Positions 1-11,190 of a DNA stretch of 64,000 nucleotides are shown here, piece by piece. Every line of letters starts with the position of its first letter. Position 1 is the first letter of the stretch. Under the pieces are notes generated by a model that had not been told where the DNA came from, made no database searches, and worked only from the letters and a program-made list of their open reading frames with translations. The stretch lies in the NCBI GenBank assembly GCA_002633025.1, contig NMRB01000296.1:142350-206349 (forward strand), given 5' to 3'. The translations under genes were made by a program, and so were the position numbers. Origin of the DNA: Notospermus geniculatus. Its lineage: Eukaryota; Nemertea; Pilidiophora; Heteronemertea; Lineidae.

Positions 1-329
1 AGTCTTCATGGGCCACAATGATCCCTTTCTCCCGCAGTCGTTCAGATTGTATCGTAGGTCATTATCCCAGAAGTTTGGAGCTCTGACTTTAAAGCAATGA
101 GGAATGAGGGCATGCTCAGTTTTACTAAGTAGAGGGCTTCGTCTCTGTTGTGTCATCACTGCTTAGTCACCCACGTGTTTCAACCTAGCACACGACCAGG
201 ACTGCTATCTTTGTTGTTGTCAATACCACCATGCAGCCATAGAAAAGTGCTTGTGCATCATGCTTGAAATCTAATGTTTGTGAAATAGAGGAATGATGGT
301 TGACTTTCATCAGCCTGCCTCTGCCTGAG
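1..329. other. Unassigned non-coding sequence
   Basis: I see no gene, RNA or repeat here. The only open frame is a 64-codon antisense frame that runs into the minisatellite to the right. Confidence 0.5.
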
Positions 330-855
330 AACTCCCATCCCTTCACTGGAGTCGGCCTAGCTCTGACTGTAACTCCCATCGCTTCAATGGAGTCAGCCTA
401 GCTCTGCCTGTAACTCCCATCACTTAACTGGAGTCAGCCTAGCTCTGGACTGGGAACTCCCATCCCTTCACTGGAACAGGCCTAGGTCTGCCTGTAACTC
501 CCGTCGCTTCACTGGAGTCAGCCTGGCTCTGACTGTAAACTCCAATCCCTTCACTGGAGTCGGCCAAGCTCTCCGTGAGAGCTCCCACCCTTCGCTGGAG
601 TCAGCCTAGCTCTGACTGTAACTCCAATCGCTTCACTGGACTCAGCCTAGCTCTGCCTGAGAACTCACATCCCTTCACTGGAGCCAGCCTAGCTCTGACT
701 GTAAACTCCAATCCCTTCACTGGAGTCGGCCAAGCTCTCCGTGAGAGCTCCCACCCTTCACTGGAGTCAGCCTGGCTCTGGGTGAGAGCTCCCATCCTTC
801 ACTGGAGCCAGCCTAGCTCTGAGTGTAAACTCCAATCCCTTCACTGGAGTCCTCG
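330..855. repeat. Minisatellite, 41-42 bp unit, about 13 copies
   Basis: The phrase cttcactggagtc recurs at steady 41-42 bp spacing, near 341, 384, 424, 467, 507, 549, 590, 631, 673, 715, 757, 797 and 839. A typical unit reads aactcccatcccttcactgg, then agtcagcctagctctgactg, plus about one base. Units differ by scattered substitutions, and neighbouring units look like higher-order pairs (the gtaaactccaatccc and gagagctcccaccc types alternate in the second half). Short open frames on both strands (for example 575-874 and 601-795) exist only because the unit lacks frequent stops. They should not be annotated as genes. Confidence 0.93.
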
Positions 856-1219
856 CACTGTTCATATGTCTTGACAGTGTCATAAGGTCTTCATATTTCT
901 TCCCTAATGTCTTCAGCAAAACCTACTATCCGCCCACATCGATTATGTTGATAATACCAAAATCGTCGGAAGATGGCTGCCACTTGTTCGCTGATTGCTC
1001 CGTTTACGTGGTTGGCATTACCATGGTCACGAACGATGAGTGCAGGTATCTGAAGACAACATGCGTTATTTCAAGAGATGTCATTATCGTTCGAGCTACA
1101 AATGGGTTCATATGATCCATTTCCCATTGTTTGTTGGCGATATTCACTAGCGTGCGATGGCCGTCAGTGGATGTTGTTGAGATATCGGTGAAAGGAAATC
1201 ACTAGTGGATGGTGATGGT
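814..1219 (+). repeat. Copy 1 of a 406 bp duplicated segment ending at an assembly gap
   Basis: This segment reappears at 4788-5193 at a constant offset of 3974 bases, with no indel and no difference that I can see. The copy ends exactly at the single N at 1220. The left end is the last minisatellite unit and the rest is single-copy-looking DNA. Exact identity plus termination at a gap points to overlapping contig ends or two haplotypes, not to an old genomic duplication. Confidence 0.9.
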
Positions 1220-1220
1220 N
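1220..1220. other. Assembly gap (single N)
   Basis: One N separates the end of the 406 bp duplicated segment from a TATATA-rich block. The true distance and order across it are unknown. Confidence 0.97.
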
Positions 1221-1366
1221 TATATAGAATCTATATAGGAGTTATAAATGGTTACTTATACTTTTTCTATATAAATATTATATAAGGTCTATAAATCACT
1301 TTTTACATAAAATTTATATTTTTTGTCCCATGTAATTTCTATATAGAATTTATATAAATTTGATGC
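1221..1366. repeat. TATATA-rich block, left edge of the 3.6 kb inserted segment
   Basis: The phrases ctatatagaatttatataa and tatataggagttata recur irregularly with roughly 20 bp spacing. A block of the same character lies at 4566-4764 on the other side of the segment, so the two appear to bound one inserted or allele-specific unit. The left edge is cut by the gap, so the full length is unknown. Confidence 0.75.
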
Positions 1367-2994
1367 GCGTTCGATGTTATCATTTTTGATGTTTACTCAA
1401 ACAGACTATAGTTTTTAACCATGAACACCAGAATAAGAGAACAACTTTCAGGGGAGTCATTCAAGCTCCCATAGGCCTAAATACCACACCACAGGCCAAG
1501 GCGGTCTTTTTGGGAACTAACAATCTGAACTGGGCAGAGGCAGCACCTGAGGCCTGTCAAGTCATCCATGGAAGTAAATCACAAGGAGAGAAAAACCACA
1601 GCCTATACAGGGCACTGTCTTGTTAGTGCATGGGGTACCCTTGCTGGTTATCTCGCAGACCTGAATGTCCCTTTCAATTCAGTAGTTTTAACCAGTGACA
1701 CCTATTGAGGCAGCAGTGAGTTAGAGTCCTCATTGTAGACGTGTAAACATCATGCGCATGGTGTGCCAAATATAGTTGAAATAATGATGTCATGGGAATC
1801 CCAATGCGGAATCCCCTCACCCATTGGATGATGCAGTAAATTAAATAGGTCACAAATTTGAATATGCTAAGTATGCTTATTAAAGTGGCCTTCCCAGTCA
1901 CTGCCATGGTTTCCCACGTGTTTCCCGCCAAAACATCGTCAGGCCTGCTATGGCAATCATTCTTTGATTTAAGTAAATATGTAAACCTGGGGCCTGTACC
2001 CACTGTATGATTACAAATCTTTGGGAAGGATATTTTGCCAGAATTACAACTAAATACGTTTTACTGAGATTTTTTTTCATATTATGAAAAAGATTCGCTG
2101 TTGATTGAATGAAAGACTATTGACAACCGCACTCCTGCTACGGCTTTTAGTAACCTCCCCGTAAATACTGTTTAATGCAAAGAAAGTACGGTACCAAGCA
2201 ACACTGGCATGAGTTGGAAGCATATTCACTCTGGATTACACCCAAATACTTGACAATGGAATGCAGATGTGTTTAGGGAAATGGTCATGAAAACGTTACG
2301 ATCCTCTTCCCAGATTGAATGATGATGTCGGGAATTCCTGAGAGATGGCTGACTGGCAATCACTTCTTACAGCGTGACAGTTTGATGATGAATATTGTTC
2401 ATGCAGAGTGACCAGGGCCGGCAGATGCGCACATTCCCTAGGCGTGCTAAATTAAACATTTCAAGTGTCTGCCTGGGTGCATGACTTTATTAATACGTTG
2501 ATTTTTAATACAGAACGCATAGGGTCTTTTTTGTTTCGCGTCACGTGATCATGGTGATCTACCGCGCCAATTTCGTGTTCGTGACGTAATCATGGTAATG
2601 TGCCCTGTTGCGAAGCGCAATGACGCAGCGTCCCTCGTCAGCGTCACTGAACACTCCGCCTTTCAGTGTGAAGACAGGCGGTGACAAGAGATGTTTCTCC
2701 GACTTCCGCGTTCAAAATACGGCCAAACAAGGTTAAAAGCATGATGTAAGTATCAGTGTTCAGCTTTAATAATGCATGCAGGCCACGTTGAACATGTTGA
2801 AGACGCAAAATCACACTGTATGAAGATTGAGTCCCTTCAATCCACCTCCTCAGACAGTCATGTCGACGACAGTCGTGCTGGTGATCATGGTGATGCCATC
2901 CCATTCATGTCATTGCATTGCATGATTGATTGGCATGGTGGGTGGCCCCCTCCCCGCGGCCCTGACCACACTCTGTCTCAGCCTGCACAACTAC
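1367..2994. other. Interior of the inserted segment, left part; nothing identified
   Basis: No open frame exceeds 109 codons and none resembles a transposase or polymerase. A short CpG-containing stretch at about 2535-2655 holds two imperfect direct copies of gtcacgtgatcatggtgat. I see nothing else structured. Confidence 0.5.
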
Positions 2995-3843
2995 CCGTAT
3001 ATACTCGTGTATAGGTCGAGTTTTTGGTACCAATTTTTGGTCCTTGAAGTTAGGGGGTCGACCTATACACAGATAATGTTTTCGGGACCAGAAATTTGTC
3101 AAGGTTCCCGTCAGCAAAACAGTTCTCCAGCCCTCCGCATGCGGCCGAGTGGCGCTAGTTTTATTCAGAAGTTGTATTCAGAGGCAGACATGTACTGATT
3201 TAATACTGCATTCATGGGGTGTATGGAGTGAATAAACACAATAAAAGCATCATTTTCTTTGAATGAAATATAATTATGTGTACTCACACAAGAATAAGAC
3301 AAAGGGTACATTTTGAAAGTTAACTGACGGCAAAACAATGCAGAAGAGACAGAGTCCACGATCAGCTGACACTGCGATCTCCACTTCCGGTTACACAACG
3401 GCTAAGTCAGACGTGTTAAAAACAGTTATAATCCTCCCACAATTGAATACTGTTAACAGATATAGCCCAGCTATTGTCCATGTAAAGAATTAGGTTGAGT
3501 ACTGCAAACATCTTTGATGCAATAAGCAGTGATTTGGATCGTTAGCCAGCGTGTCAACACAACCACGCGCCATTGATCGTTGACAATGTGCCAGCAGGAC
3601 GAGTGTCACGTGGTTTCTATGACCCGGAAATGGCGGCCTTGTTGTGTTTGCAAGCTGTGAGGAACAGCTGACGAAGCCGAACGAGTGTTATTTGTTGATG
3701 TGTTTTAGGGATTTGGGGATTTTGACAGTCAATAGTCAGGGGGTCGACCTATACGCGGGGTATACAAAAAATACAATGATTTGAGGCCCCAAATACGGGG
3801 GTCGACTTATACACGACGTCAACTTATACACGAGTATATACGG
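2995..3843. mobile_element. Non-autonomous DNA transposon with terminal inverted repeats
   Basis: The left end reads ccgtatatactcgtgtata. The right end (3825-3843) is its reverse complement, tatacacgagtatatacgg. Just inside, both ends carry sub-terminal versions of gggggtcgacctatacac (about 3055 and 3740, again at 3800), giving layered inverted repeats. The 849 bp body has no transposase-like frame; the longest frame, 90 codons, runs across the end. Flanking bases do not show a convincing target-site duplication beyond TA. The superfamily is not assigned. Confidence 0.8.
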
Positions 3844-4565
3844 TAGGCCTACCAGACAGGCCCACGCTGATAGTGACAGATGGCGCAAAACATTAGGCCT
3901 ATGAGCGAATTTTGAAAATTTGAGACGCGATTTCCCGGCAATCTGATTCTGAGTTAGGCTAGGTCCAGAATGTCCGGTGTCACGCCCTCCTCATAGATAG
4001 ACCAGTCCTAGCCCTAAATAGGCAAGGCCTAGGCTAAGCCTCCTACCTACCGATGAATCATATTTATAGGGCTGCTAGGAATGCTTGGAATGACAGATGG
4101 GGCATTTGGAACTAGACCACATTCAGTCACCAGAATTATTACACGTGTCTTACATTTACAACTTCCTCTTTTATTTTCAGGCTTGCAAGAATGAGACATC
4201 CAGCAAATCAGGGCCTCATCAAGATGTAATGATACAGACTCCAAGCATTACCGTGTCGATTTCATGTTAATCAGTGTAAATGTATACATTATTTTAAATA
4301 TATTAATTAACAATTTATTCTGAAATTGAATTGTGTTTCTTTCAGTTTGGATTAACTTTACCCAGTGGTGGAAAGGGGCCTTTTGCCTCAGCAATAGACC
4401 CCCCCCCCTCATTCAAGAAAAGTCTTGGGAATCCCTGCCTTACAATGAAACAAACAACTGGATATCGTGAGGTTCAATGGACGAACACTTTATTGGTGTT
4501 CCCCGCAGGAAAATACCGGATTAAAAATGAATAAAAGCCTAATGAGCATGATAAGGGCTGAAATA
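3844..4565. other. Interior of the inserted segment, right part; nothing identified
   Basis: There is a run of ten C at 4399-4408 and a patch rich in the words taggcct and aggcctaggct at about 3844-4045. No coding signal is seen. Confidence 0.5.
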
Positions 4566-4764
4566 CCCCCATAATATCCTATATAAGAACTATATAGATA
4601 CAGTTTATATAGATTTTATACCGCACGAATTTATATAAATTTTACGTGGATTCTATATAATATCTATATAGAAAAAATTTATATAGATTTTATGTTATAT
4701 TAATTTTATATACAAACTATATAAAATTGCTTATATAAAATTTATATAAATTTTATATAAATCC
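4566..4764. repeat. TATATA-rich block, right edge of the 3.6 kb inserted segment
   Basis: Repeated words such as tttatatagattttat, ctatataatatctatatag and aaatttatataaatttta fill about 200 bases. This resembles the block at 1221-1366. It ends about 23 bases before the second copy of the 406 bp segment. It could be the terminal sub-repeats of a transposon or simply an AT-rich satellite-like tract. Confidence 0.75.
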
Positions 4765-4787
4765 CATGCTGAAAAATTTTGCCTGTG

Positions 4788-5193
4788 TAGCTCTGAGTGT
4801 AAACTCCAATCCCTTCACTGGAGTCCTCGCACTGTTCATATGTCTTGACAGTGTCATAAGGTCTTCATATTTCTTCCCTAATGTCTTCAGCAAAACCTAC
4901 TATCCGCCCACATCGATTATGTTGATAATACCAAAATCGTCGGAAGATGGCTGCCACTTGTTCGCTGATTGCTCCGTTTACGTGGTTGGCATTACCATGG
5001 TCACGAACGATGAGTGCAGGTATCTGAAGACAACATGCGTTATTTCAAGAGATGTCATTATCGTTCGAGCTACAAATGGGTTCATATGATCCATTTCCCA
5101 TTGTTTGTTGGCGATATTCACTAGCGTGCGATGGCCGTCAGTGGATGTTGTTGAGATATCGGTGAAAGGAAATCACTAGTGGATGGTGATGGT
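4788..5193 (+). repeat. Copy 2 of the 406 bp duplicated segment
   Basis: It matches 814-1219 along its whole length. Beyond 5193 the sequence continues (cattatggagg) where copy 1 stops at N. This copy is therefore the one connected to the downstream sequence. Confidence 0.9.
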
Positions 5194-6570
5194 CATTATG
5201 GAGGAGACGCAGCTGAACAGGTTCATAAAAGGCCGGAGATTCCATTAACCCCTGTGCAGACTTTGGTACGTCTGGAATTTGCCCTATGAATACCGGGTTA
5301 TTGCAGTGTGGTCCTCCCAGATTCTTTCACACGGTGGGGCCTTACATTCACAAGGGTGCCGTAAGGCTCAAGGATACTTAACTTGTCTGGTTTTGTGTCC
5401 TTTTTCTGTGATTTAGTCCTACATAAAAAGAGTTGAAGGGTGAAACCACTCAACACGCCATCACAAATCTTTCTGCGTAGAGGTCCCTGGTGTTTGAGAC
5501 AAAGACAGGTGTGTTGTTAAAAACTTGAGACGTAGACACCAGTTGCCTTTCTCCGTCTCATCACTCTTTCCATCCAAGTGAGCCATTATCTATCTCGTCA
5601 ACTTTCATCTCCCGAGGTTCCTAAACGCAGCGATACTTGGCAATGTCATCTTGATTAAATTTCACACTTGTGTGCTAAGTCGTCTGACTTGTGTCATCTT
5701 GCAATCTCTCGAGAGGTTGCAATCCAATCGGAGAGACGAACAAATTAGGAAGCAATGTTTGCATTTTCAGGGACTGTGTCAGAATCAAGTCGAAGGACAA
5801 GATGGAGTAGTATTTTACAGTTTGCTGAGACAATTTTACACATTCTTTTGAAGTATTTGAGTGACTCGGGAACAGGTTGACGACTGGTGTGTCGCAGTAA
5901 ACATCTTTGAGATGAAATACTTCGGGACACAAAATCAGCTAAAGTCAAATTTAGTCAAAAAGTTTTGAGACAGATTGCTTCATTACGTGAAAGGATTTCG
6001 AAGCAACCAGGTGACAAATGGTGTCTTGACAAATGTTGAACGAAGCTGTACTCTGACAGCAAATGGGACAACACGGTGAGTGGCAACATCTGCAGCCCTG
6101 ATGAGGATGCAAGTCCAAGTCACACTCAGACCCATTGAAAAAAGGACAACTGTAACTCCAATCGTAAAAGGAATATTATCACCAAACAAAATCAGTGGGA
6201 GTGCCGTTGATTGTAGTAATAGCTCATTCATGTCATACTAAGTACTTAGTAGTGCCAAGTAAGGCTGTTATTCCAGTTAGACCATACTCTCCATGATCTT
6301 GATTGAGATGCTTTCACCATTGGAGGGTAGAGTTAATGGGATAAATGGTAGACACAGTGGGTGAACTGAAGATTCATTTCTTGCCCTCAGTTCACAGTTG
6401 AGGCGACATCTCTAAAAACTGAGCCATAAAGAGGAAGCAGTCTGGCTGTGGAGCTAGATCTCTTGTTCGCCAGTCACCACTTTGAAGAGCATCCCTGGTA
6501 GACCGTCAAAGAATATACCCTCCTGAGCTAAACGGATATACGGAAGCCTGGACACAACAGGAGATAACTG
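5194..6570. other. Unassigned non-coding sequence
   Basis: There is no repeat, hairpin or convincing frame. The longest frames are 66-85 codons, several overlapping on opposite strands around 5650-5948. Confidence 0.5.
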
Positions 6571-7104
6571 ACCAAATAAATTTGCCGACCACCATTCTTA
6601 TTTCGTGTGTAAAGCTGGCAGGGGGCGCAAAGAAAGATGAAAGAGGTCATTAAAGATGATCAAAGGCTGTAAATCTGCATGATCGATCCACATTCTTCAG
6701 GCAGAAAGGAACATCTGTAAAAAATATCCTTGCGCTGTCGTCCACTTTGATGGTGGTGGTCATTTGGCGGGGACACCACTGTATCTATCTATTGTTGTGC
6801 AGTGGTTGTAATCACTGCAGTGTGTAGTGACTGTACATCATGTAGTGTTGTTGTGCTATGTTCTTGTTCCTGGTTAGCTTGAGCTGAACTGTACATCATG
6901 CATGCCGCGCAAGCGTTTCACGTACCGTACTCACTTATTATTTCAATAAATCTGCCTGTTCGGCAAATTATATTTTGACATTTCTCATTGTCAGAAAGAA
7001 ATATTTCCCAATGGAACATTTCATGCATGAAGATTATGTCAATTGCTTATCAGTGTTTGTCTCATTGAATTAGCCTCTCGGCATGAACTTGTGTCATTCT
7101 GGTT
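6571..7104 (+). repeat. Copy 1 of a 533-534 bp segment placed twice in tandem across a gap
   Basis: Starting at accaaataaatttgccgacc, this segment is repeated from 7106. The copies differ at a handful of sites: ggggacacc against ggggatacc, a cluster around 6804-6866, and ctgtacatc against ctgtgcatc. These look like allelic differences. Copy 1 ends exactly at the N. Confidence 0.93.
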
Positions 7105-7105
7105 N
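7105..7105. other. Assembly gap (single N)
   Basis: The N sits exactly at the junction between the two near-identical copies, which suggests that two alternative haplotype contigs were joined here. Confidence 0.97.
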
Positions 7106-7638
7106 ACCAAATAAATTTGCCGACCACCATTCTTATTTCGTGTGTAAAGCTGGCAGGGGGCGCAAAGAAAGATGAAAGAGGTCATTAAAGATGATCAAAG
7201 GCTGTAAATCTGCATGATCGATCCACATTCTTCAGGCAGAAAGGAACATCTGTAAAAAATATCCTTGCGCTGTCGTCCACTTTGATGGTGGTGGTCATTT
7301 GGCGGGGATACCACTGTATCTATCTATTGTTGTGCAGTGGTCGTACACTGCAGCGTGCAGTGACTGTACATCGTGTAGTGTAATGTGTGCTATGTTCTTG
7401 TTCCTGGTTAGCTTGAGCTGAACTGTGCATCATGCATGCCGCGCAAGCGTTTCACGTACCGTACTCACTTATTATTTCAATAAATCTGCCTGTTCGGCAA
7501 ATTATATTTTGACATTTCTCATTGTCAGAAAGAAATATTTCCCAATGGAACATTTCATGCATGAAGATTATGTCAATTGCTTATCAGTGTTTGTCTCATT
7601 GAATTAGCCTCTCGGCATGAACTTGTGTCATTCTGGTT
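7106..7638 (+). repeat. Copy 2 of the 533-534 bp segment
   Basis: It begins immediately after the N and matches 6571-7104 to ttctggtt at 7638. Beyond that point it continues into single-copy-looking sequence. The net length difference from copy 1 is one base. Confidence 0.93.
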
Positions 7639-9332
7639 GTGTGCTCCATTTAGTCTCAAATTCATCAATGGTATTGCTCGAGACTGGGTCTGTTTTCAAA
7701 CTGGGAATCTCAAAGTTTGTGTCAGTAATCCTCATTGGCTGAACTTTTGCAAAGCTGGCCTCTGAGTGTCAGGACCGCTGTGCATGAAATCAGCCATTTT
7801 GAAGCAATCCAATCAAAATGGTCAGTTTCAGTGTCTGTTTGGCGTGGATGGCAAAATTTCCACCATATGGTTGACACCATGGTATTTTCAATACAGCTTG
7901 TTTACCCTTCCGGTTGGCCTTCAATGCATTAAGTCTGGTTTATGCACTCAACGTATTGCCAAGTTTTTTGCCACGTACTGGCAGAAAAAGATACGTGAAA
8001 GAACAAAACGGCTTCTTGGTGGCCATTTATTAGCCTGACAAGCAATGACAAATGGTCACAGAGTCACATCACGACCACTTTATCCTTTATTCACTCCAGT
8101 TCACCAATGATTCAAAGAGAAGTATCGGGAATCTTTTCTAATATTCATGGCACAAAGTTAGATAAATGGTGCCCTCTGGGAACTGATTGACCATTATGTT
8201 TGATTGGACTGGGAAGATTTGAAAGTAAATGGGTGTTGTCGATTTCCAGAGTTGACTTCATTATAGGGGTGTAGTGTGGTCAGACATTTTGCATGGAAGC
8301 TATCTGGTTGGCCTCTCGTATGGGTGATCAGGGATGGGGACTGGCGGTCTGTCTGAAATGGATAACGCCCTGATTATCATACAGAATGCGCAGTGACATG
8401 GCTGTGAAAATATTTCAGTCTAGGTATTTCCACTGTGGGAATTTATCATGAAGGAGGCTGAAGGACTCCCTTTTGGCAACCTTTCATGCAGCGAACATGC
8501 TGAAGAATGAAATGCCACTTTGTCGATTTATTAAGGCTTTCTTCTGCTGGAGGCTTTCTTCTGCTGGGCTAAGCCGTGGTAAAGCCTCATATCAACACCA
8601 CAGCTTTGCCATTCAGTTACTTCAGCCAGCATGATACAGCTGGATGCACTGTTGCATAACTGATTGACCAATCAGTAGCCATGGCTGTGTCAAAGAATCA
8701 AGGATCATGCATTATGTGTAACGTGCATTGTATCTCACGAGTCCCTTAGAGAATTTTCCTCCCGAGAGAGATAACTCGTGCTCTCAAGTTAATTCTATTA
8801 GTTGATCATGCGCGTAATCGAGTCACATTGTTATCTCAACCCAACAGCCCAGAATTTTTTCACCTAACACAATTCTTCACATAACAAATAGAAGAATTAA
8901 TGCACTTCTTAGATATTGTTCTCCAAGAATGATCTTGGAAAGGACTCCACCCAGTTCTTAAGATGCCTGCATCAAAATTGCATCTTGCTATTGATTAGTG
9001 TAACAGAAGAGAGCAGGATGTTGCAGGCAACAAAAAAATCCTGACGTTGCTTCGTCGGATTTTAATCAGCCAGGCGACTGTAGTTTGCATAATTGGTTTG
9101 GAATGTTTACTGGGGTGTATAGTTGACTTAAGTTTCACCATGTCTGGAATTTCCAATGAAATCTCTCCTCTTCTTCCCTCCAAAGGCAGTCAGACCACTC
9201 TTCTTGTGGTAGAGAAGGCGACTTTCGTTGATGGCACATATTTTCTCCAGGCACACTGGTTTCCTCCTGCTTTACATAATATTTGCTATCTGTAACTAAT
9301 TATGCCCTAAATGGTGCTCACTTCTCAATTCA
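7639..9332. other. Unassigned non-coding sequence
   Basis: Nothing structured is seen except a 16 bp direct repeat, ggctttcttctgctgg, near 8527-8565. Frames stay below about 90 codons. Confidence 0.5.
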
Positions 9333-9498
9333 ATAATAGGGAGTTAAAGAAATCAAACGATAAACATTACTTTCCGACAGCGTTATTTTTTGTACCGAAA
9401 ATGCAATGTACATGTATAATCTGGTGAATTGGCAGTTTGAAAAATAATGTTGTCGTGAAGTTAACGTTTATCGTTTGATTTCTTAAACTCCGTATTAT
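9333..9498. mobile_element. Palindromic MITE-like element, about 166 bp
   Basis: The left arm (ataatagggagttaaagaaa, then tcaaacgataaac) is mirrored on the right by gtttatcgtttgatttctta followed by aactccgtattat. The arms match over about 33 bp with two or three differences, and a loop of about 95 bases lies between. There is no coding capacity. Confidence 0.85.
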
Positions 9499-9835
9499 AT
9501 TTTCCTTCTTGAACTCCAACCTTCCAATGTACTCCTAGAGTTACGATGCAAACCAGGGCATCAATCTGTCTTAGAGTCGTGCTCGGATGACAGCACTGGG
9601 GAGCAGAGGTGTGCATTCTGTCATATTCCATCGTCTATATCAGCAGGCATCGATTGATTGGATGCTGTCATCAGACAAGTTCATATCGATGACGTCAACT
9701 AGATCAGAGAACATGGTCGAGTGGCGGTGAAGTCTTGTCACTGTTTGCTCTGTTTAATCGTGTGTAGTGCTCAGGCGCTTTCCAAGATGCGCAAGTGGTT
9801 CATGTCATCTCATTATGCTAGCAGTAAGCTGTGTA
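9499..9835. other. Unassigned non-coding sequence
   Basis: No feature is recognised in this 337-base stretch. Confidence 0.5.
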
Positions 9836-10250
9836 TTTATTCCCTGGCGTCTCATGACACTTTCTGTCTGATATCTGTGTCTCATGTTTCCTGTCTCCTG
9901 TCTCCAACCATCTCAAGACCGTTTCATGTGATTGTCCCCGACTCATGTCTGTCTGGTGTCGCTGTCTCAGGACTCTACCTCATTCTCAAGTCTTTGTCTC
10001 ATGGTTCTAAATGGCTGACTTTACATCGGATGACACGCGACACGAACACGCAGGCGAACAAAGGTTTCATGGGGATGAATCCTTTGTGAAGCCATTGTTC
10101 GCCTGCGTGTTCGTGTCACGTGTCATCCGATGTAAAGTCAGCCTATGATCTCGCTGTCTGATGTCTGTGTCTCCTGCCCTCTCTCATGACTATGTATCTG
10201 TCTGATGTCTGTTATCTTGTCTCAGTCTCATGTGTCTCTGTCTCAGCTGT
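9836..10250. repeat. Degenerate pyrimidine-rich minisatellite, interrupted by a hairpin element
   Basis: The words gtctcatg, ctgtctgatgtctgt and tgtctcatgtttcctgtctc recur irregularly on both sides of the palindrome at 10013-10143. The repeat resumes after it, as expected if the hairpin element landed in a pre-existing repeat. A 122-codon frame (9721-10089) spans the repeat and the hairpin and is probably an artefact. Confidence 0.7.
10013..10143. mobile_element. Long near-perfect hairpin (MITE-like), 131 bp
   Basis: Starting at ggctgactttacatcggatg, the sequence reads through acacgcgacacgaacacgca and ggcgaacaaaggtttca. It then returns as the reverse complement, ending catccgatgtaaagtcagcc at 10143. 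The arms are about 55-60 bp with very few mismatches. The loop is only about 15 bases. It sits inside a tctcatg-rich repeat. Transcribed in either direction it would fold into a long stem. Confidence 0.9.
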
Positions 10251-11190
10251 GCACGGAACCTACATTGAGAAAGCTGAGAAATGTTCCCATGCTGTCAAAC
10301 TGTGGAATATAATCTCATTGCTGATGTTAAGAAGTTCTGAGAGGATTGAGTAACACGAGATTTGTTAAAATCTCAGAAAGATTATCCTCATTCTGCTGCC
10401 AAAAGTCTGCCTACCGAACCACATTCATTGAAAACTGTTTGCTGTCACTGAATTCTAAAACTAAGCCCCATCCATCTTTTTGAGAAGATTAATGGAAAAT
10501 CTTGGAAACTCACAACTGAAATGATCTTCATCATTCACATGTCGCTTATTGCTGATGGATCTGATCGAAGAAGATCGTGCAAACCTTGAAAAATGGTTGC
10601 AATACCTTAGATTGGGTCGATGCAATTTATTGAAAACACAGGGGACCGGGCGATGAATCGACCGATCTAGTGGCAGGATACTACCGCTGTTCATTGATTA
10701 TGAGCATTATGCGATTGATGCAGCGATATGCCGGCATAAGACGGCATACTTTATTCGTTATCTCTTATTGAAACTTGCCTAAGGCGTGGATTCATTGTGA
10801 AAATGGTTCACACTCAGCTGAGTAGGAAATTTTAGAAATCGTGTTTTGAATTCAAATAGTATCGCTTTTTTAGCTGGCGGGGTTTCCTTCCCTCTGGAGT
10901 ACTCCTAGTGTATTTCAACCGACTAGGCTTGAAATGTCCATGTGATGTCTGTTAGTAATCTAATACAATTCATTTCAACTCGAGTCGAAATCTGACAAAA
11001 CACCCTTGGGAGATATCCTCCCAGTTTTGAAATGACGACAACAACCGATCCTATCATATTTCTAATTAAAAGATTCTTTTGCCTGAAGGATTTAACGAAG
11101 ATGCCTCGCTTCTACAGTACAAATCTCATAAAAATCCATCAAATTCATCATAAAATCTTGTGATTGGTGTTTATGGCATAACTACGATTA
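10251..11190. other. Unassigned non-coding sequence
   Basis: There is no repeat and no open frame longer than about 77 codons. Confidence 0.5.

Noticed and set aside
575-874. 99-codon frame over the first minisatellite
   Set aside because: It is a product of the 41-42 bp tandem repeat. The opposite strand is open as well.
2535-2655. CpG-island promoter
   Set aside because: The CG-containing stretch is only about 120 bases, contains an imperfect direct repeat and is not followed by a plausible first exon.
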